A stretch of DNA of 11,518 nt from Zoogloea sp. (lineage in GTDB: Bacteria > Pseudomonadota > Gammaproteobacteria > Burkholderiales > Rhodocyclaceae). The stretch spans positions 1 to 11,518 of the forward strand of contig JAEUNV010000131.1 of the NCBI GenBank assembly GCA_016790385.1. Direction: 5' to 3'. Under the pieces are notes generated by a model. The model was not told where the DNA came from and did no database searches. It was given only the letters and a program-made list of their open reading frames with translations. The position numbers and the translations under genes are program-made. This document shows, piece by piece, positions 1 to 6,197 of the stretch (position 1 is its first letter; every line of letters begins with the position of its first letter).

Positions 1-484
1 CTTTGCCCAGGCCCTGCTCGGCACGCCGCGCCTGCTGTTTCTCGACGAGCCCACCACCGGCCTCGACCCCGGCGCCATCCGCGACTTCTACCGAATCCTG
101 CGCGAGCTCAAGGGCGAAGGCGTGACCATGGTCCTCACCTCTCACATCCTCGCCGAGATCCAGGAGCGGGTGGACCGCCTGGCCATCATGGAAGGCGGCC
201 AGATCCGCGCCACCGGTACCGTCCAGGCCCTGCGCGAGGCCATGAACCTGCCCCTCACCCTGGAGATTGCCGGCGGTGCCGGCCTGCGTGAGCAGGTCAC
301 CCGGGCGCTCGAAGGCCTTGCCATTGACGGCATTGAGGAGTCCGGCAGCCTGCTGCACATCCGCCTCGCCCGGGACGCCAAGATGCCCGCCCTCACCCGC
401 CTGGCCACCCTGGGCGACACCCTGCGCGACCTTCATGTACGCGAACCGTCCCTCGAAGACGTGTTCTTCGGCTATCGGGCCTGA
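1..484 (+). CDS. nosF: NosF, ABC transporter ATPase for N2O reductase maturation (3' part)
   Basis: C-terminal 160 residues of an ABC-type ATPase; the frame is open from base 2 and the N-terminus lies before the window, so Walker A and the LSGGQ signature are not visible. What is seen: Walker B and D-loop LLFLDEPTTGLDP at visible residues 11-23 and the H-loop histidine in LTSH at residue 48. The C-terminal extension ends in an EPSLEDVFF-type motif common in drug/copper-type ABC-2 ATPases. NosF pairs with the permease NosY and periplasmic NosD (NosDFY), which is required to build the copper-sulfur CuZ centre of nitrous oxide reductase NosZ. The identification relies on the adjacent nosY and nosL genes; the ATPase alone would only be an ABC-2 subfamily member. 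The stop is three bases before nosY, implying co-transcription. Confidence 0.93.
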   Translation, partial: FAQALLGTPRLLFLDEPTTGLDPGAIRDFYRILRELKGEGVTMVLTSHILAEIQERVDRLAIMEGGQIRATGTVQALREAMNLPLTLEIAGGAGLREQVTRALEGLAIDGIEESGSLLHIRLARDAKMPALTRLATLGDTLRDLHVREPSLEDVFFGYRA

Positions 485-487
485 GCC

Positions 488-1312
488 ATGTTCTCCATCG
501 ACTTCAAACAGATCGGCATCGTCGCCGGCAAGGAATTCTGGGACCGCATCCGCAACCGCTGGGTGCTGGCCGTGTCCATCGTGTTCACCGTGTTTGCCCT
601 GGTCATCGCCTACTTCGGCGCCGCCCAGCAGGGCGCGGTGGGCTTTCGCTCCATCGACGTGACCATCGCCTCCCTGGTCAGCCTGGTGATCTACCTCATC
701 CCCCTGATCGCCTTGATCCTCGGCTTCGACGCCATCGTCGGCGAGCGCGAGCGCGGTTCCCTCGACCTGCTGCTGACCCTGCCCATCACCCGCAAGGAGC
801 TGATCCTCGGCAAATACGCCGGTCTCGCCGGGGCGCTGGCCTTCTCCACCATCGCCGGCTTCGGCGCGGTGGGCGTCATCCTGTCGCCCAGCCTCAAGCT
901 CAATGCCCTCTTCCACTACGCCGGCTTCATGGCATCCGCGATCCTGCTCGGCTTTGCCTTCCTGAGCCTGGCGGTGATGCTCTCCGTGTTCGCCAGCGAC
1001 CGCACCCGCGCCTCGGGGCTTGCCATCGGCACCTGGTTCTTCTTCGTGCTGGTCTTTGACCTGCTGCTGCTGGGCGCCCTGGTGGTCACCGCCGGCGACT
1101 ACGGCGGCGCCATCTTCCCCTATCTGCTATTGCTCAACCCGGCCGACGTGTTCCGCGTGCTCAACGTCTTCAGCCTGGACGAAGTGCGCACCCTCTATGG
1201 GCTCGCCACCGTCTTCCCCGAAGCCCTGAGCCACCCCGCCACCCTTGGTGGCGTCATGCTCGCCTGGATCGTCGGCCCCCTGGCCGTGGCCATCTGGAGA
1301 TTCGAACGATGA
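488..1312 (+). CDS. nosY: NosY, ABC-2 type permease of the NosDFY complex
   Basis: A 274-residue inner-membrane protein, the usual NosY length. Six hydrophobic segments can be placed at about residues 25-44, 59-82, 108-132, 143-169, 176-202 and 251-270. The cytosolic stretch GERERGSLDLLLTLP (85-99) is the coupling region typical of ABC-2 permeases that contacts the ATPase, and NPADVFRVLN (217-226) is a motif I recognise in NosY homologues. With NosF and NosD it forms the ATP-driven complex needed for CuZ assembly on NosZ; it is thought to act with the copper chaperone NosL. The ATG lies three bases after the nosF stop, with only a weak purine stretch upstream, suggesting translational coupling. 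The stop overlaps the nosL start (ATGA). Confidence 0.95.
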   Translation: MFSIDFKQIGIVAGKEFWDRIRNRWVLAVSIVFTVFALVIAYFGAAQQGAVGFRSIDVTIASLVSLVIYLIPLIALILGFDAIVGERERGSLDLLLTLPITRKELILGKYAGLAGALAFSTIAGFGAVGVILSPSLKLNALFHYAGFMASAILLGFAFLSLAVMLSVFASDRTRASGLAIGTWFFFVLVFDLLLLGALVVTAGDYGGAIFPYLLLLNPADVFRVLNVFSLDEVRTLYGLATVFPEALSHPATLGGVMLAWIVGPLAVAIWRFER

Positions 1313-1836
1313 AAATCCCCCCCCTTGTCGCCCACACCCTCGTGTTGCTGCTGGCTGCCGGCCTGCTCGCCGCCTGTGGCCAGAACAACGGCGCCAGCGC
1401 CGTCACCCCCAAGGACACGGCCCAGGACACCTATTGCGCCCTGGACGGCATGCTGCTCGCCGACTACCCCGGCCCCAAGGCCCAGATCCACTACGCTGGC
1501 CAGCCCGAACCCGAGTTCTTCTGCGACACCTCCGAAATGTTCTCCCTGCTGCTCAAGCCCGAACAGGCCCGCATGGTGTCCATCGCCTACGTGCAGGACA
1601 TGGACAAGGCCGACTGGGCGGCGCCCAAGGGCGCCTGGATCGACGCCAAGGCCGCCTTCTATGTGGTGGGCTCAAAGAAACGTGGCGCCATGGGCCCCAC
1701 CCTGCCCTCCTTCGGCACCCGCGAGGGCGCCCAGAAGTTCGCCGCCGCGGAAGGGGGCAAGGTCCACCCCTACGCCGAGATCACCCCCGAGATGGCCCGC
1801 CTCGACGGCGGCGCCCTCCACGATCAGAGGATGTAA
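1309..1836 (+). CDS. nosL: NosL, copper-chaperone lipoprotein for N2O reductase (betaproteobacterial type)
   Basis: A 175-residue lipoprotein: a hydrophobic signal runs to the lipobox LLAAC, with Cys23 the predicted lipidated residue, so it should be anchored facing the periplasm. NosL-family hallmarks are the PGPKAQIHY stretch (54-62), GAMGPTLPSF (126-135) and a closing FAAAEGGKV (144-152). NosL delivers Cu(I) to nitrous oxide reductase together with NosDFY. The usual C-x-x-C-G-M core is here C43-A-L-D-G-M48, with only one cysteine; another cysteine sits in FFCDTSEM (Cys72). From memory this variant is common in betaproteobacterial NosL. The start overlaps the nosY stop as ATGA. A second NosL-family protein with the classical core is encoded at 2490, so the two may divide the work. 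Confidence 0.93.
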   Translation: MKIPPLVAHTLVLLLAAGLLAACGQNNGASAVTPKDTAQDTYCALDGMLLADYPGPKAQIHYAGQPEPEFFCDTSEMFSLLLKPEQARMVSIAYVQDMDKADWAAPKGAWIDAKAAFYVVGSKKRGAMGPTLPSFGTREGAQKFAAAEGGKVHPYAEITPEMARLDGGALHDQRM

Positions 1837-1840
1837 GCCG

Positions 1841-2113
1841 ATGGGACCCTTCTACAGCAACATTCCTCCACAAGACGCCCTCGAGATCGAACAGCTCGCC
1901 CGCCTGATGTACGAACTGCGCAGCGCCCGCGACGAAGTGCTGGCCCGGCTGGGCGCGGCCGAGGCCGAACAGGCCCTCGCCTGCATCCGTAGTGGCGACC
2001 TGCCCGAGCACCCCGCCTACGAACACTACCTGTCGGCCCGTATCCTCGCCGATCTCGCCGCTCAGGCCCGGGCCGACCTGGCGGCCCGCATCGAGGAGAG
2101 CCAGGGGCGATGA
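1841..2113 (+). CDS. Small conserved-looking protein of the nos operon, function unknown
   Basis: A 90-residue protein I do not recognise. It is predicted to be mostly helical and soluble, with no signal peptide or membrane segment. Residues 11-50 are rich in Leu, Ala, Glu and Arg and could form amphipathic helices; a short Pro/His/Tyr-rich hinge (LPEHPAYEHY, 54-63) follows; residues 64-86 form a second Ala/Leu/Arg helix. A single cysteine sits at residue 48. The ATG is four bases after the nosL stop, and AGAGG at 1826-1830 makes a good ribosome binding site. Its stop overlaps the next start (ATGA), so it is translated with its neighbours. Base composition matches the surrounding nos genes, so it is probably a true operon member rather than an insertion. 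No function is claimed. Confidence 0.8.
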   Translation: MGPFYSNIPPQDALEIEQLARLMYELRSARDEVLARLGAAEAEQALACIRSGDLPEHPAYEHYLSARILADLAAQARADLAARIEESQGR

Positions 2114-2484
2114 GCATCCATCTTGATCTTGCAGCACAGCTCGAAGCTCACTTCGGCGAACATCTGGAACGCGCCGTGGACATCAAACTCGATGCGCTCA
2201 TCGCCCACTTCCAGAATGGCGTCAGCCTGGAGGCCCGCTTCGCCGACTCCCATGCCTATGCCATCGCCTGGGCCTGGGGCGAGGCCGAGCTCTGCATCGA
2301 CACTGCCCCCCTTCACCCGGAACTCGCCACCTACCCCAACCACCTCCATGGTGCCGACGGCAGCCTGTACGCCGACCCACTCACCCGCCCCGGTGCCCCG
2401 CCATGGGACAATCTGCGGCGGGTGATCGCCCCCCTCCTGGCCGACCCGCTGCTCACCCCCCTGACCCATTCCCCGGGAGCCTGA
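2110..2484 (+). CDS. Small protein of the nos operon with possible TumE-like (DUF6516) C-terminal motif
   Basis: A 124-residue soluble protein without signal peptide. The N-terminal third is helical (LAAQLEAHFGEHLERA, residues 7-22), the middle is beta-rich (SLEARFADSHAYAIAWAWGEAELCID, residues about 39-64), and then comes a His/Pro segment with HPELATYPNHLHG (69-81), followed by a helix to the end. The DxAPxHPELATYPNHxH pattern resembles, from memory, the DNAPHHPExxTFPHHKH segment of small proteins filed as TumE-like toxins (DUF6516). That link is tentative: the upstream 90-residue partner is not obviously a helix-turn-helix antitoxin. The histidine cluster could also bind metal, which would suit a copper-enzyme operon, but this is speculation. 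The start overlaps the previous stop (ATGA), and the second NosL-family gene starts five bases downstream. Confidence 0.75.
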   Translation: MSIHLDLAAQLEAHFGEHLERAVDIKLDALIAHFQNGVSLEARFADSHAYAIAWAWGEAELCIDTAPLHPELATYPNHLHGADGSLYADPLTRPGAPPWDNLRRVIAPLLADPLLTPLTHSPGA

Positions 2485-2489
2485 CCACC

Positions 2490-2996
2490 ATGATCCCGCG
2501 CCTGCTCTGCGCCACCCTCGCCACCACCTTCCTCACCCTGGGTCTGGCCCCCATGGTCGCGGCAGCCGATCTCTCCCCCCAGTACGTACAGCGCTCCGCC
2601 CGCTGCCCCGTATGCGGCATGTACCCCTACCGCAGCCCCCAGTGGATGGGCCAGATCGTCTTCAACGACCAGACCGCCAGCACCTTCGACTCGCCGGTGG
2701 ACATGTTCCGCTTCCTGAACAACATGGTGCTCTTCGACAAGCAGCACAAACCCGCCGACGTGGGCGCCATCTGGGTGGCCGACTTTGGCACCAAGGCCTG
2801 GGTGGACGCCAGGAAGGCCTTTTATGTCATCGGCTCGAAGGCCCTCGGCCCCATGAACGACCCCAACCTGCCCGCCTTCGCCACCCGCGAAGCCGCCGAC
2901 GCCCACATCAATGCCCAGGGCGGCAAGGTGATGCTGTTTGGAGAAGTGACGCGGGAGGTGATCAAGAGCTTGAGCGGCGGCCAGCACAGGCACTGA
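2490..2996 (+). CDS. Second NosL-family copper-binding protein with CPVCGM motif, exported
   Basis: A 168-residue protein with a type I signal peptide ending near AAA26-D27 and no lipobox, so it should be soluble in the periplasm. It carries the classical NosL core C39-P-V-C42-G-M44, then FYVIGSKALGPMNDPNLPAF (111-130) matching the GSKxxGxMGPxLPxF block of the upstream NosL, and GGKVMLFGEV near the end. The C-terminus is His-rich (GGQHRH) and may add metal ligands. Family knowledge points to periplasmic Cu(I) handling for nitrous oxide reductase; whether it replaces, assists or precedes the lipoprotein NosL is unknown. The chosen ATG has GGGAG at 2475-2479, is five bases after the previous stop, and gives a clean signal peptide; longer in-frame starts would bury it. 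It is the last gene before the hairpin at 3006. Confidence 0.88.
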   Translation: MIPRLLCATLATTFLTLGLAPMVAAADLSPQYVQRSARCPVCGMYPYRSPQWMGQIVFNDQTASTFDSPVDMFRFLNNMVLFDKQHKPADVGAIWVADFGTKAWVDARKAFYVIGSKALGPMNDPNLPAFATREAADAHINAQGGKVMLFGEVTREVIKSLSGGQHRH

Positions 2997-3005
2997 CCGG
3001 CAGGC

Positions 3006-3035
3006 CCACCTTCCGTCCGAAAGGCCGGAAGGTGG
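3006..3035. terminator. Strong hairpin between convergent operons (GAAA loop)
   Basis: Perfect 10-bp inverted repeat: CCACCTTCCG at 3006-3015 pairs with CGGAAGGTGG at 3026-3035. Inside, after one mismatch, CC (3017-3018) pairs with GG (3023-3024) around a GAAA loop of the stable GNRA type. It starts nine bases after the nosL-like stop and lies 20 bases beyond the stop of the convergent gene, so it can serve both transcripts. Neither side has a T tract, so it may work with Rho or as a 3'-end stabiliser rather than as a simple intrinsic terminator. Confidence 0.7.
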
Positions 3036-3055
3036 TGACGAGGCGGGCGTGCGAT

Positions 3056-4201
3056 CTACAACAGATACTGCTCTATCCGGCTCACCGGGGCGTTGCGCAG
3101 CAGGTAGAGCTGGGGGTTTTCCCGTTCGGCGGATTTGCCATTGAGACTCACCACCACGGGCTCCCGCTCCAGGATGCACAGGCGACGGCTCACGCAATCG
3201 GCGCGCCATTGGGGCAAGGCGGTCTTGCCGCGTTCCTCCACGGCAATGCGCGTGAGCTCGAACTGGTCGGTGGGGTTCTCTCGCCCCACCCGGCTGCGGA
3301 TCGCATCCCGGGCCTTGTCGAGGCTGCCCTGCTGCACGCACAGGTCATACAGGGACGCCAGACAGCGCAGGTTGTCGATACGGATGGGCTTGAGGCCGTG
3401 CAGCCAGGAGAGGGCGGCGATGAGCTTGCGGCCATAGGTATCGTAGGCGTAGCGCAGGGTTTCGGCATTGAAATCCTGGGTGCGCCCCACTGCCTGCAAG
3501 GCCGCCTTCCAGGCGGGCTCGAAGTCGGTCTTGCGCCCGCCCCTCGACAGGGCGTCGGCCCAGGCGATCTGCCGCGCCCGGCTGGGCAGGCGCAGCATGC
3601 TCTGCCACTCGGGCCACAACCCGCCGAAACAGGCTTGCAGGGCCGGGCCGTTGCGGGCGGCAAAGCGGGTGAAGAGTTCCTGCAGGGTGCCGGTCTTGAG
3701 GTTAACCTGAAGGGGTCCGAAGGACAGGCCGGCGCCGTCGAAATTGCCGGTGACCTGCTGAAACGGGTCACCGCTGGTTTCAAAGGCGGCCGTCACGCGC
3801 AGGGCGTTGGCGATGGCCAGCTCGGGACGCACCGCTGGCAGGGCCGCCGGGTCGGGCATCTCCAGGTAGATCCGCTCGTCCCGGGCCTCAACCCGCAGGA
3901 AATGCCCTTCCTGAGCCAGCCGTCCCGCCGATTTGAGCACCTCGGCGGGCTTAGCCGCCGTAAGCCACACAAAGCGGCCGTCCAGGCCGGCACCCAGGCC
4001 ATCTGCCGGCGTCATGGAGACGATCTTCAGGGGCATGCCCACGGCGTCACGCAAGACCTGCACCGAGCCGACCAGCTCCCGATGCACATTCACCGTTCCG
4101 TCGGGGCGGGCATATTCGCGTAACTGGAAGCTCGGCGTGAGCTGGGCCTTGGCCGGCCCACCAATGATGAAATCCTGGGAATACTTGAAATGCACGGCCA
4201 T
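3056..4201 (-). CDS. Putative peptidoglycan hydrolase: M15-like N-terminal region plus lysozyme-like domain
   Basis: A 381-residue protein with no signal peptide or membrane segment. Residues about 22-62 (FQLREY ... ELVGSVQVLRDAVGMPLKIVS) look like the opening of an M15-type D-Ala-D-Ala peptidase, but the later metal-binding SxHxxGxAxD motif is absent, so that part is probably non-catalytic. Residues about 130-345 resemble a lysozyme-like family with a GNFDGxGLSFGxLQ signature (152-165); Glu141 in TAAFETSG would be the natural catalytic acid, and RRLCILE (339-345) matches a motif near the end of such proteins. These matches are from memory. The ATG has AAGGAGAG about five bases upstream and starts 27 bases after the preceding gene's stop. 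Being leaderless, it needs lysis or a dedicated secretion system to reach peptidoglycan. Confidence 0.72.
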   Translation of the reverse strand: MAVHFKYSQDFIIGGPAKAQLTPSFQLREYARPDGTVNVHRELVGSVQVLRDAVGMPLKIVSMTPADGLGAGLDGRFVWLTAAKPAEVLKSAGRLAQEGHFLRVEARDERIYLEMPDPAALPAVRPELAIANALRVTAAFETSGDPFQQVTGNFDGAGLSFGPLQVNLKTGTLQELFTRFAARNGPALQACFGGLWPEWQSMLRLPSRARQIAWADALSRGGRKTDFEPAWKAALQAVGRTQDFNAETLRYAYDTYGRKLIAALSWLHGLKPIRIDNLRCLASLYDLCVQQGSLDKARDAIRSRVGRENPTDQFELTRIAVEERGKTALPQWRADCVSRRLCILEREPVVVSLNGKSAERENPQLYLLRNAPVSRIEQYLL

Positions 4202-4228
4202 GGGGCTCTCCTTGTTCTGCGTCCGTGA

Positions 4229-4735
4229 TCAGGGTATTTCGTTGCGCTGGGCGATGCGCGGCCGGCGCCCATCCCAAAAAAGCAGCAGGTCCACCCCGGC
4301 CTCGGTTCCCAGCAGGACGCCGTCACCGCGCCAGCCGCGGGCTACCCGCCGCCAGCCCAGCGCCTCCGGCGCTCCCCGTCGCAGGATGTGCACCGGCACG
4401 TCGCCCCCCTCCCAGATGGGCGTGGCAAAGAAACGCCGGTTCTGGATCACCAGGCACCCCGGCGCTCCCCGCCCCCGCTCGATGACGAGGGCCAGGCGAT
4501 GCGCATCGTAGGGGCGTCCGCTGCCCTGCCAGGGGTCAACCGCCCGCCCCCGGGTGTCCGGCCGATCCGCGGCGGGCAGCAGCCACAGGCGGTCGACACG
4601 CCCATTGCCATCAAAGTCGGCAAGCCAGGCCGCGCCCTGCGACGGTGGGCCCGATTCGCATGGCGAGGCCGCCACGAGGCTGCCGGAAAGCAGCCCGGCC
4701 ATGAGTCCGGCAAGGGGATAGACAAAGCTCTTCAT
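4229..4735 (-). CDS. Small exported protein with calcium-binding-like DxDxNGxxD loop
   Basis: A 168-residue protein. The start at 4735 is preferred over an upstream ATG at 4759 because it overlaps the previous gene's stop as ATGA and puts the signal peptide (MKSFVYPLAG to about VAA23) at the N-terminus. The mature protein begins with SPCESG and has D40-F-D42-G-N44-G-R-V-D48, an EF-hand-like loop also seen in FG-GAP/VCBS repeats, followed by alternating beta-type stretches. Two cysteines (Cys26, and one in GAPGCLVIQ) could form a disulfide. I do not recognise a family. It sits between two leaderless cell-wall-enzyme-like genes and is the only exported product of the operon, which makes a periplasmic immunity or adaptor role possible, but unproven. 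Confidence 0.75.
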   Translation of the reverse strand: MKSFVYPLAGLMAGLLSGSLVAASPCESGPPSQGAAWLADFDGNGRVDRLWLLPAADRPDTRGRAVDPWQGSGRPYDAHRLALVIERGRGAPGCLVIQNRRFFATPIWEGGDVPVHILRRGAPEALGWRRVARGWRGDGVLLGTEAGVDLLLFWDGRRPRIAQRNEIP

Positions 4736-5535
4736 GAGCCGGCCAGCCGCTTGCGCCATTCGTTGAGGAAAGGCGTCGGATCAATGAGATCGGAGCGGCG
4801 CAGAAAGGGAACGCCAGCGGCCGAACGCGCCGACGCGCTCTCAGGGGCCGTCAAGGGGCCGCTGCCGCTGCCGTCGTACATCTCGAGATGCAGCATGGCG
4901 CTGGGCACCTGCACCCCCACCAGCAGCCCGACCCGGGCAATCACCTGCCCGGCCTTCACCTGCTCGCCCTTGCGCAGGGTGCAATCGGGCTTGATCTCGC
5001 CGTAGCGGATCACAAAGTCGCCGTGGTCGATCTCCAGTGCGTCGGTCTGGGCGTAGAAGGGATAGGGATCGCGGATCACCACCCCGTCGCGGACGGCATG
5101 GATCAGGCGCCCGACCGGGGCATACAGGTCGCAGCCCGCATGGGCGCGGCGGCCACCGCTCCGCCGGGAACCGAAAGAGCGGGGTGGGTGGGTCCAGTCG
5201 GCCACCGCCGGCTTGGCAAACGGAAAGAAACTGTCGCCCCCCGGTGGTGCAGGCGCGGTCTCCACCGCCAGGACCAGACGCCGCCAGTCGTCGCTGCCCG
5301 GCGCAAGCACCCCTGACGTTTCCAGGCCAGACCGGACCTGGAAGGCCTTGATGGCCGCCACCGTGCCGGACTTGCGCGGCGGACGGGCAATGCTGCCATC
5401 CACGCCTTGCGGGTCCACATCGGGCCAGCCCAGCAGGCGCGCCGCCCGGGTCAGGACCGTCTGCACGGTCTCCACGTCCTGCCTATCATTGCGGGCGCCC
5501 TTCTCCCAGGCGCCCACCGCCCATTGGATGTCCAT
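4732..5535 (-). CDS. Peptidoglycan-binding / M23-like metallopeptidase protein without signal peptide
   Basis: A 267-residue protein. Residues about 5-95 form a peptidoglycan-binding-1-like domain (DVETVQTVLTRAARLLG; AIKAFQVRSGLETSG; DDWRRLV). Residues about 115-225 form an M23/LytM-type fold: H132-A-G-C-D136 and H216 fit the three zinc ligands. The two histidines that act in catalysis in LytM are replaced: the RYxHL-type position is RYGE180I and the first His of HxH is Met214 (MLHLEMY). I recall a subfamily with the same changes, so this may be a lineage trait, with an altered or lost activity. There is no signal peptide. AAGGGGAG lies about six bases before the ATG. It is the first gene of the operon and overlaps the exported protein's start by four bases. 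Confidence 0.85.
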   Translation of the reverse strand: MDIQWAVGAWEKGARNDRQDVETVQTVLTRAARLLGWPDVDPQGVDGSIARPPRKSGTVAAIKAFQVRSGLETSGVLAPGSDDWRRLVLAVETAPAPPGGDSFFPFAKPAVADWTHPPRSFGSRRSGGRRAHAGCDLYAPVGRLIHAVRDGVVIRDPYPFYAQTDALEIDHGDFVIRYGEIKPDCTLRKGEQVKAGQVIARVGLLVGVQVPSAMLHLEMYDGSGSGPLTAPESASARSAAGVPFLRRSDLIDPTPFLNEWRKRLAGS

Positions 5536-5577
5536 TGCCGCTCCCCTTTCGCCAAGGCTTTACCTGCCCAGACTATC

Positions 5578-5605
5578 AGGATAGCGGGCGGCAGGCAGCT
5601 GTCAT
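5578..5605 (-). promoter_or_regulatory. Candidate sigma70 promoter of the cell-wall-hydrolase operon
   Basis: Read on the minus strand, ATGACA (5605-5600, five of six to TTGACA) is followed after 16 bases by TATCCT (5583-5578, four of six to TATAAT). The predicted start near 5571 leaves a leader of about 36 bases with a good ribosome binding site before the M23-like gene. It lies just past the terminator of the upstream cytochrome gene, so an own promoter is expected here. Confidence 0.4.
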
Positions 5606-5636
5606 CCCCGTCCACTCGCCAGGGCGCGATTTGACG

Positions 5637-5668
5637 AAAAAAAACCCGGTCGCATGGTGACGGCCGGG
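5637..5668 (-). terminator. Rho-independent terminator of the cytochrome gene
   Basis: On the minus strand CCCGG (5668-5664) pairs with CCGGG (5649-5645), with a further two CG pairs inside after one mismatch, followed by eight T residues (complement of the A run 5644-5637). It lies about 75 bases after the cytochrome stop and ends its transcript before the M23 operon promoter. The interval 5669-5741 holds only a small GCGCGT/ACGCGC hairpin (5674-5692). Confidence 0.88.
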
Positions 5669-5741
5669 CCTTGGCGCGTGGGGGGTACGCGCTGAGGTGA
5701 GAACTTATCGCGATGCAATCGGGTGTGGCAGCGCCTTTGCT

Positions 5742-6140
5742 TTACTGGGCCTTGGCAACCATGAAGTCCACCACGGCCTTCATGTCGTCGTCACTCAGCG
5801 CCGGGTTGCCGCCCTTGGCCGGCATGGCACCCTTGGCACCGTTGAACCCTTCAATGGCGTGCTTATAGAGGGTGTCGTTGCCCTGGGCGATGCGCGGCCC
5901 CCAGTCGGCCTTGTCACCGAGCTTGGGCGCGCCGGCCACGCCGGTCTGGTGGCACATGGCGCACGTCTTCTTGAAGATGTCGGCGCCTTTGCCGCCGTCG
6001 GCGGCGGCGGGAGCCGGGGCCGGGGCAGCCGCCATCGGAGCCGGTGCGGCGGCTGGCGCTGCCGCGGGCGGCGCTTCGGACTTGCCACAGGCGGCCAGCA
6101 GGCCGACGAGAATCAGGGGAATGAGGCGGGATTTGGGCAT
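5742..6140 (-). CDS. Lipoprotein c-type cytochrome, c5-like
   Basis: A 132-residue lipoprotein cytochrome. The signal ends in lipobox LLAAC with Cys18 as the lipid anchor; residues about 22-48 are an Ala/Pro-rich flexible tether; the haem domain starts near residue 50. Haem binding is C60-A-M-C63-H64, with Met106 in AMPAKGGNPALSDDD as the likely axial ligand; spacing and the MPxKGGxxxLSDxE pattern fit class I cytochrome c5. It should carry electrons at the periplasmic face, plausibly to or from denitrification enzymes such as N2O reductase, but the partner is not shown by the sequence. The start at 6140 was chosen because it begins the lipoprotein signal. It is monocistronic, with an FNR-type box upstream and its own terminator. 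Confidence 0.9.
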   Translation of the reverse strand: MPKSRLIPLILVGLLAACGKSEAPPAAAPAAAPAPMAAAPAPAPAAADGGKGADIFKKTCAMCHQTGVAGAPKLGDKADWGPRIAQGNDTLYKHAIEGFNGAKGAMPAKGGNPALSDDDMKAVVDFMVAKAQ

Positions 6141-6171
6141 GGGGCGCTCGTATTCGTCGTGGGTAGAAGGA

Positions 6172-6188
6172 AACCCGTCTGGCGGGTT
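6172..6188 (-). other. Hairpin in the cytochrome mRNA leader
   Basis: Six-base-pair inverted repeat (AACCCG ... CGGGTT, five-base loop) located in the predicted 5' leader of the cytochrome mRNA, some 30 bases before its start codon and just after the predicted transcription start. It could protect the 5' end or modulate translation; no effect is proven. Confidence 0.4.
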
Positions 6189-6197
6189 GTGGAGCGG

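Noticed and set aside
2331..3341. A 336-codon - strand open frame over the second NosL gene and the operon junction.
   Set aside because: It is antisense to a gene with a signal peptide and CPVCGM motif and shows no family features.
2612..4123. A 503-codon + strand open frame running through the second NosL gene and opposite the lysozyme-like gene.
   Set aside because: It crosses a convergent junction and the hairpin and has no recognisable motif; the other frames encode recognised proteins.
4735..4759. Alternative upstream start for the exported 168-residue protein.
   Set aside because: It would add eight residues before the signal peptide and lose the ATGA coupling.
5573..5584. CTATC-AG-GATAG inverted repeat overlapping the predicted -10 of the M23 operon.
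   Set aside because: Only five base pairs per arm; too short to call an operator without comparative data.
4245..5898. A shared 17-base word (CTGGGCGATGCGCGGCC) in the 168-residue protein gene and in the cytochrome gene.
   Set aside because: Both copies are inside coding sequence and encode similar PRIAQ residues; two copies 1.6 kb apart with different flanks look like chance.
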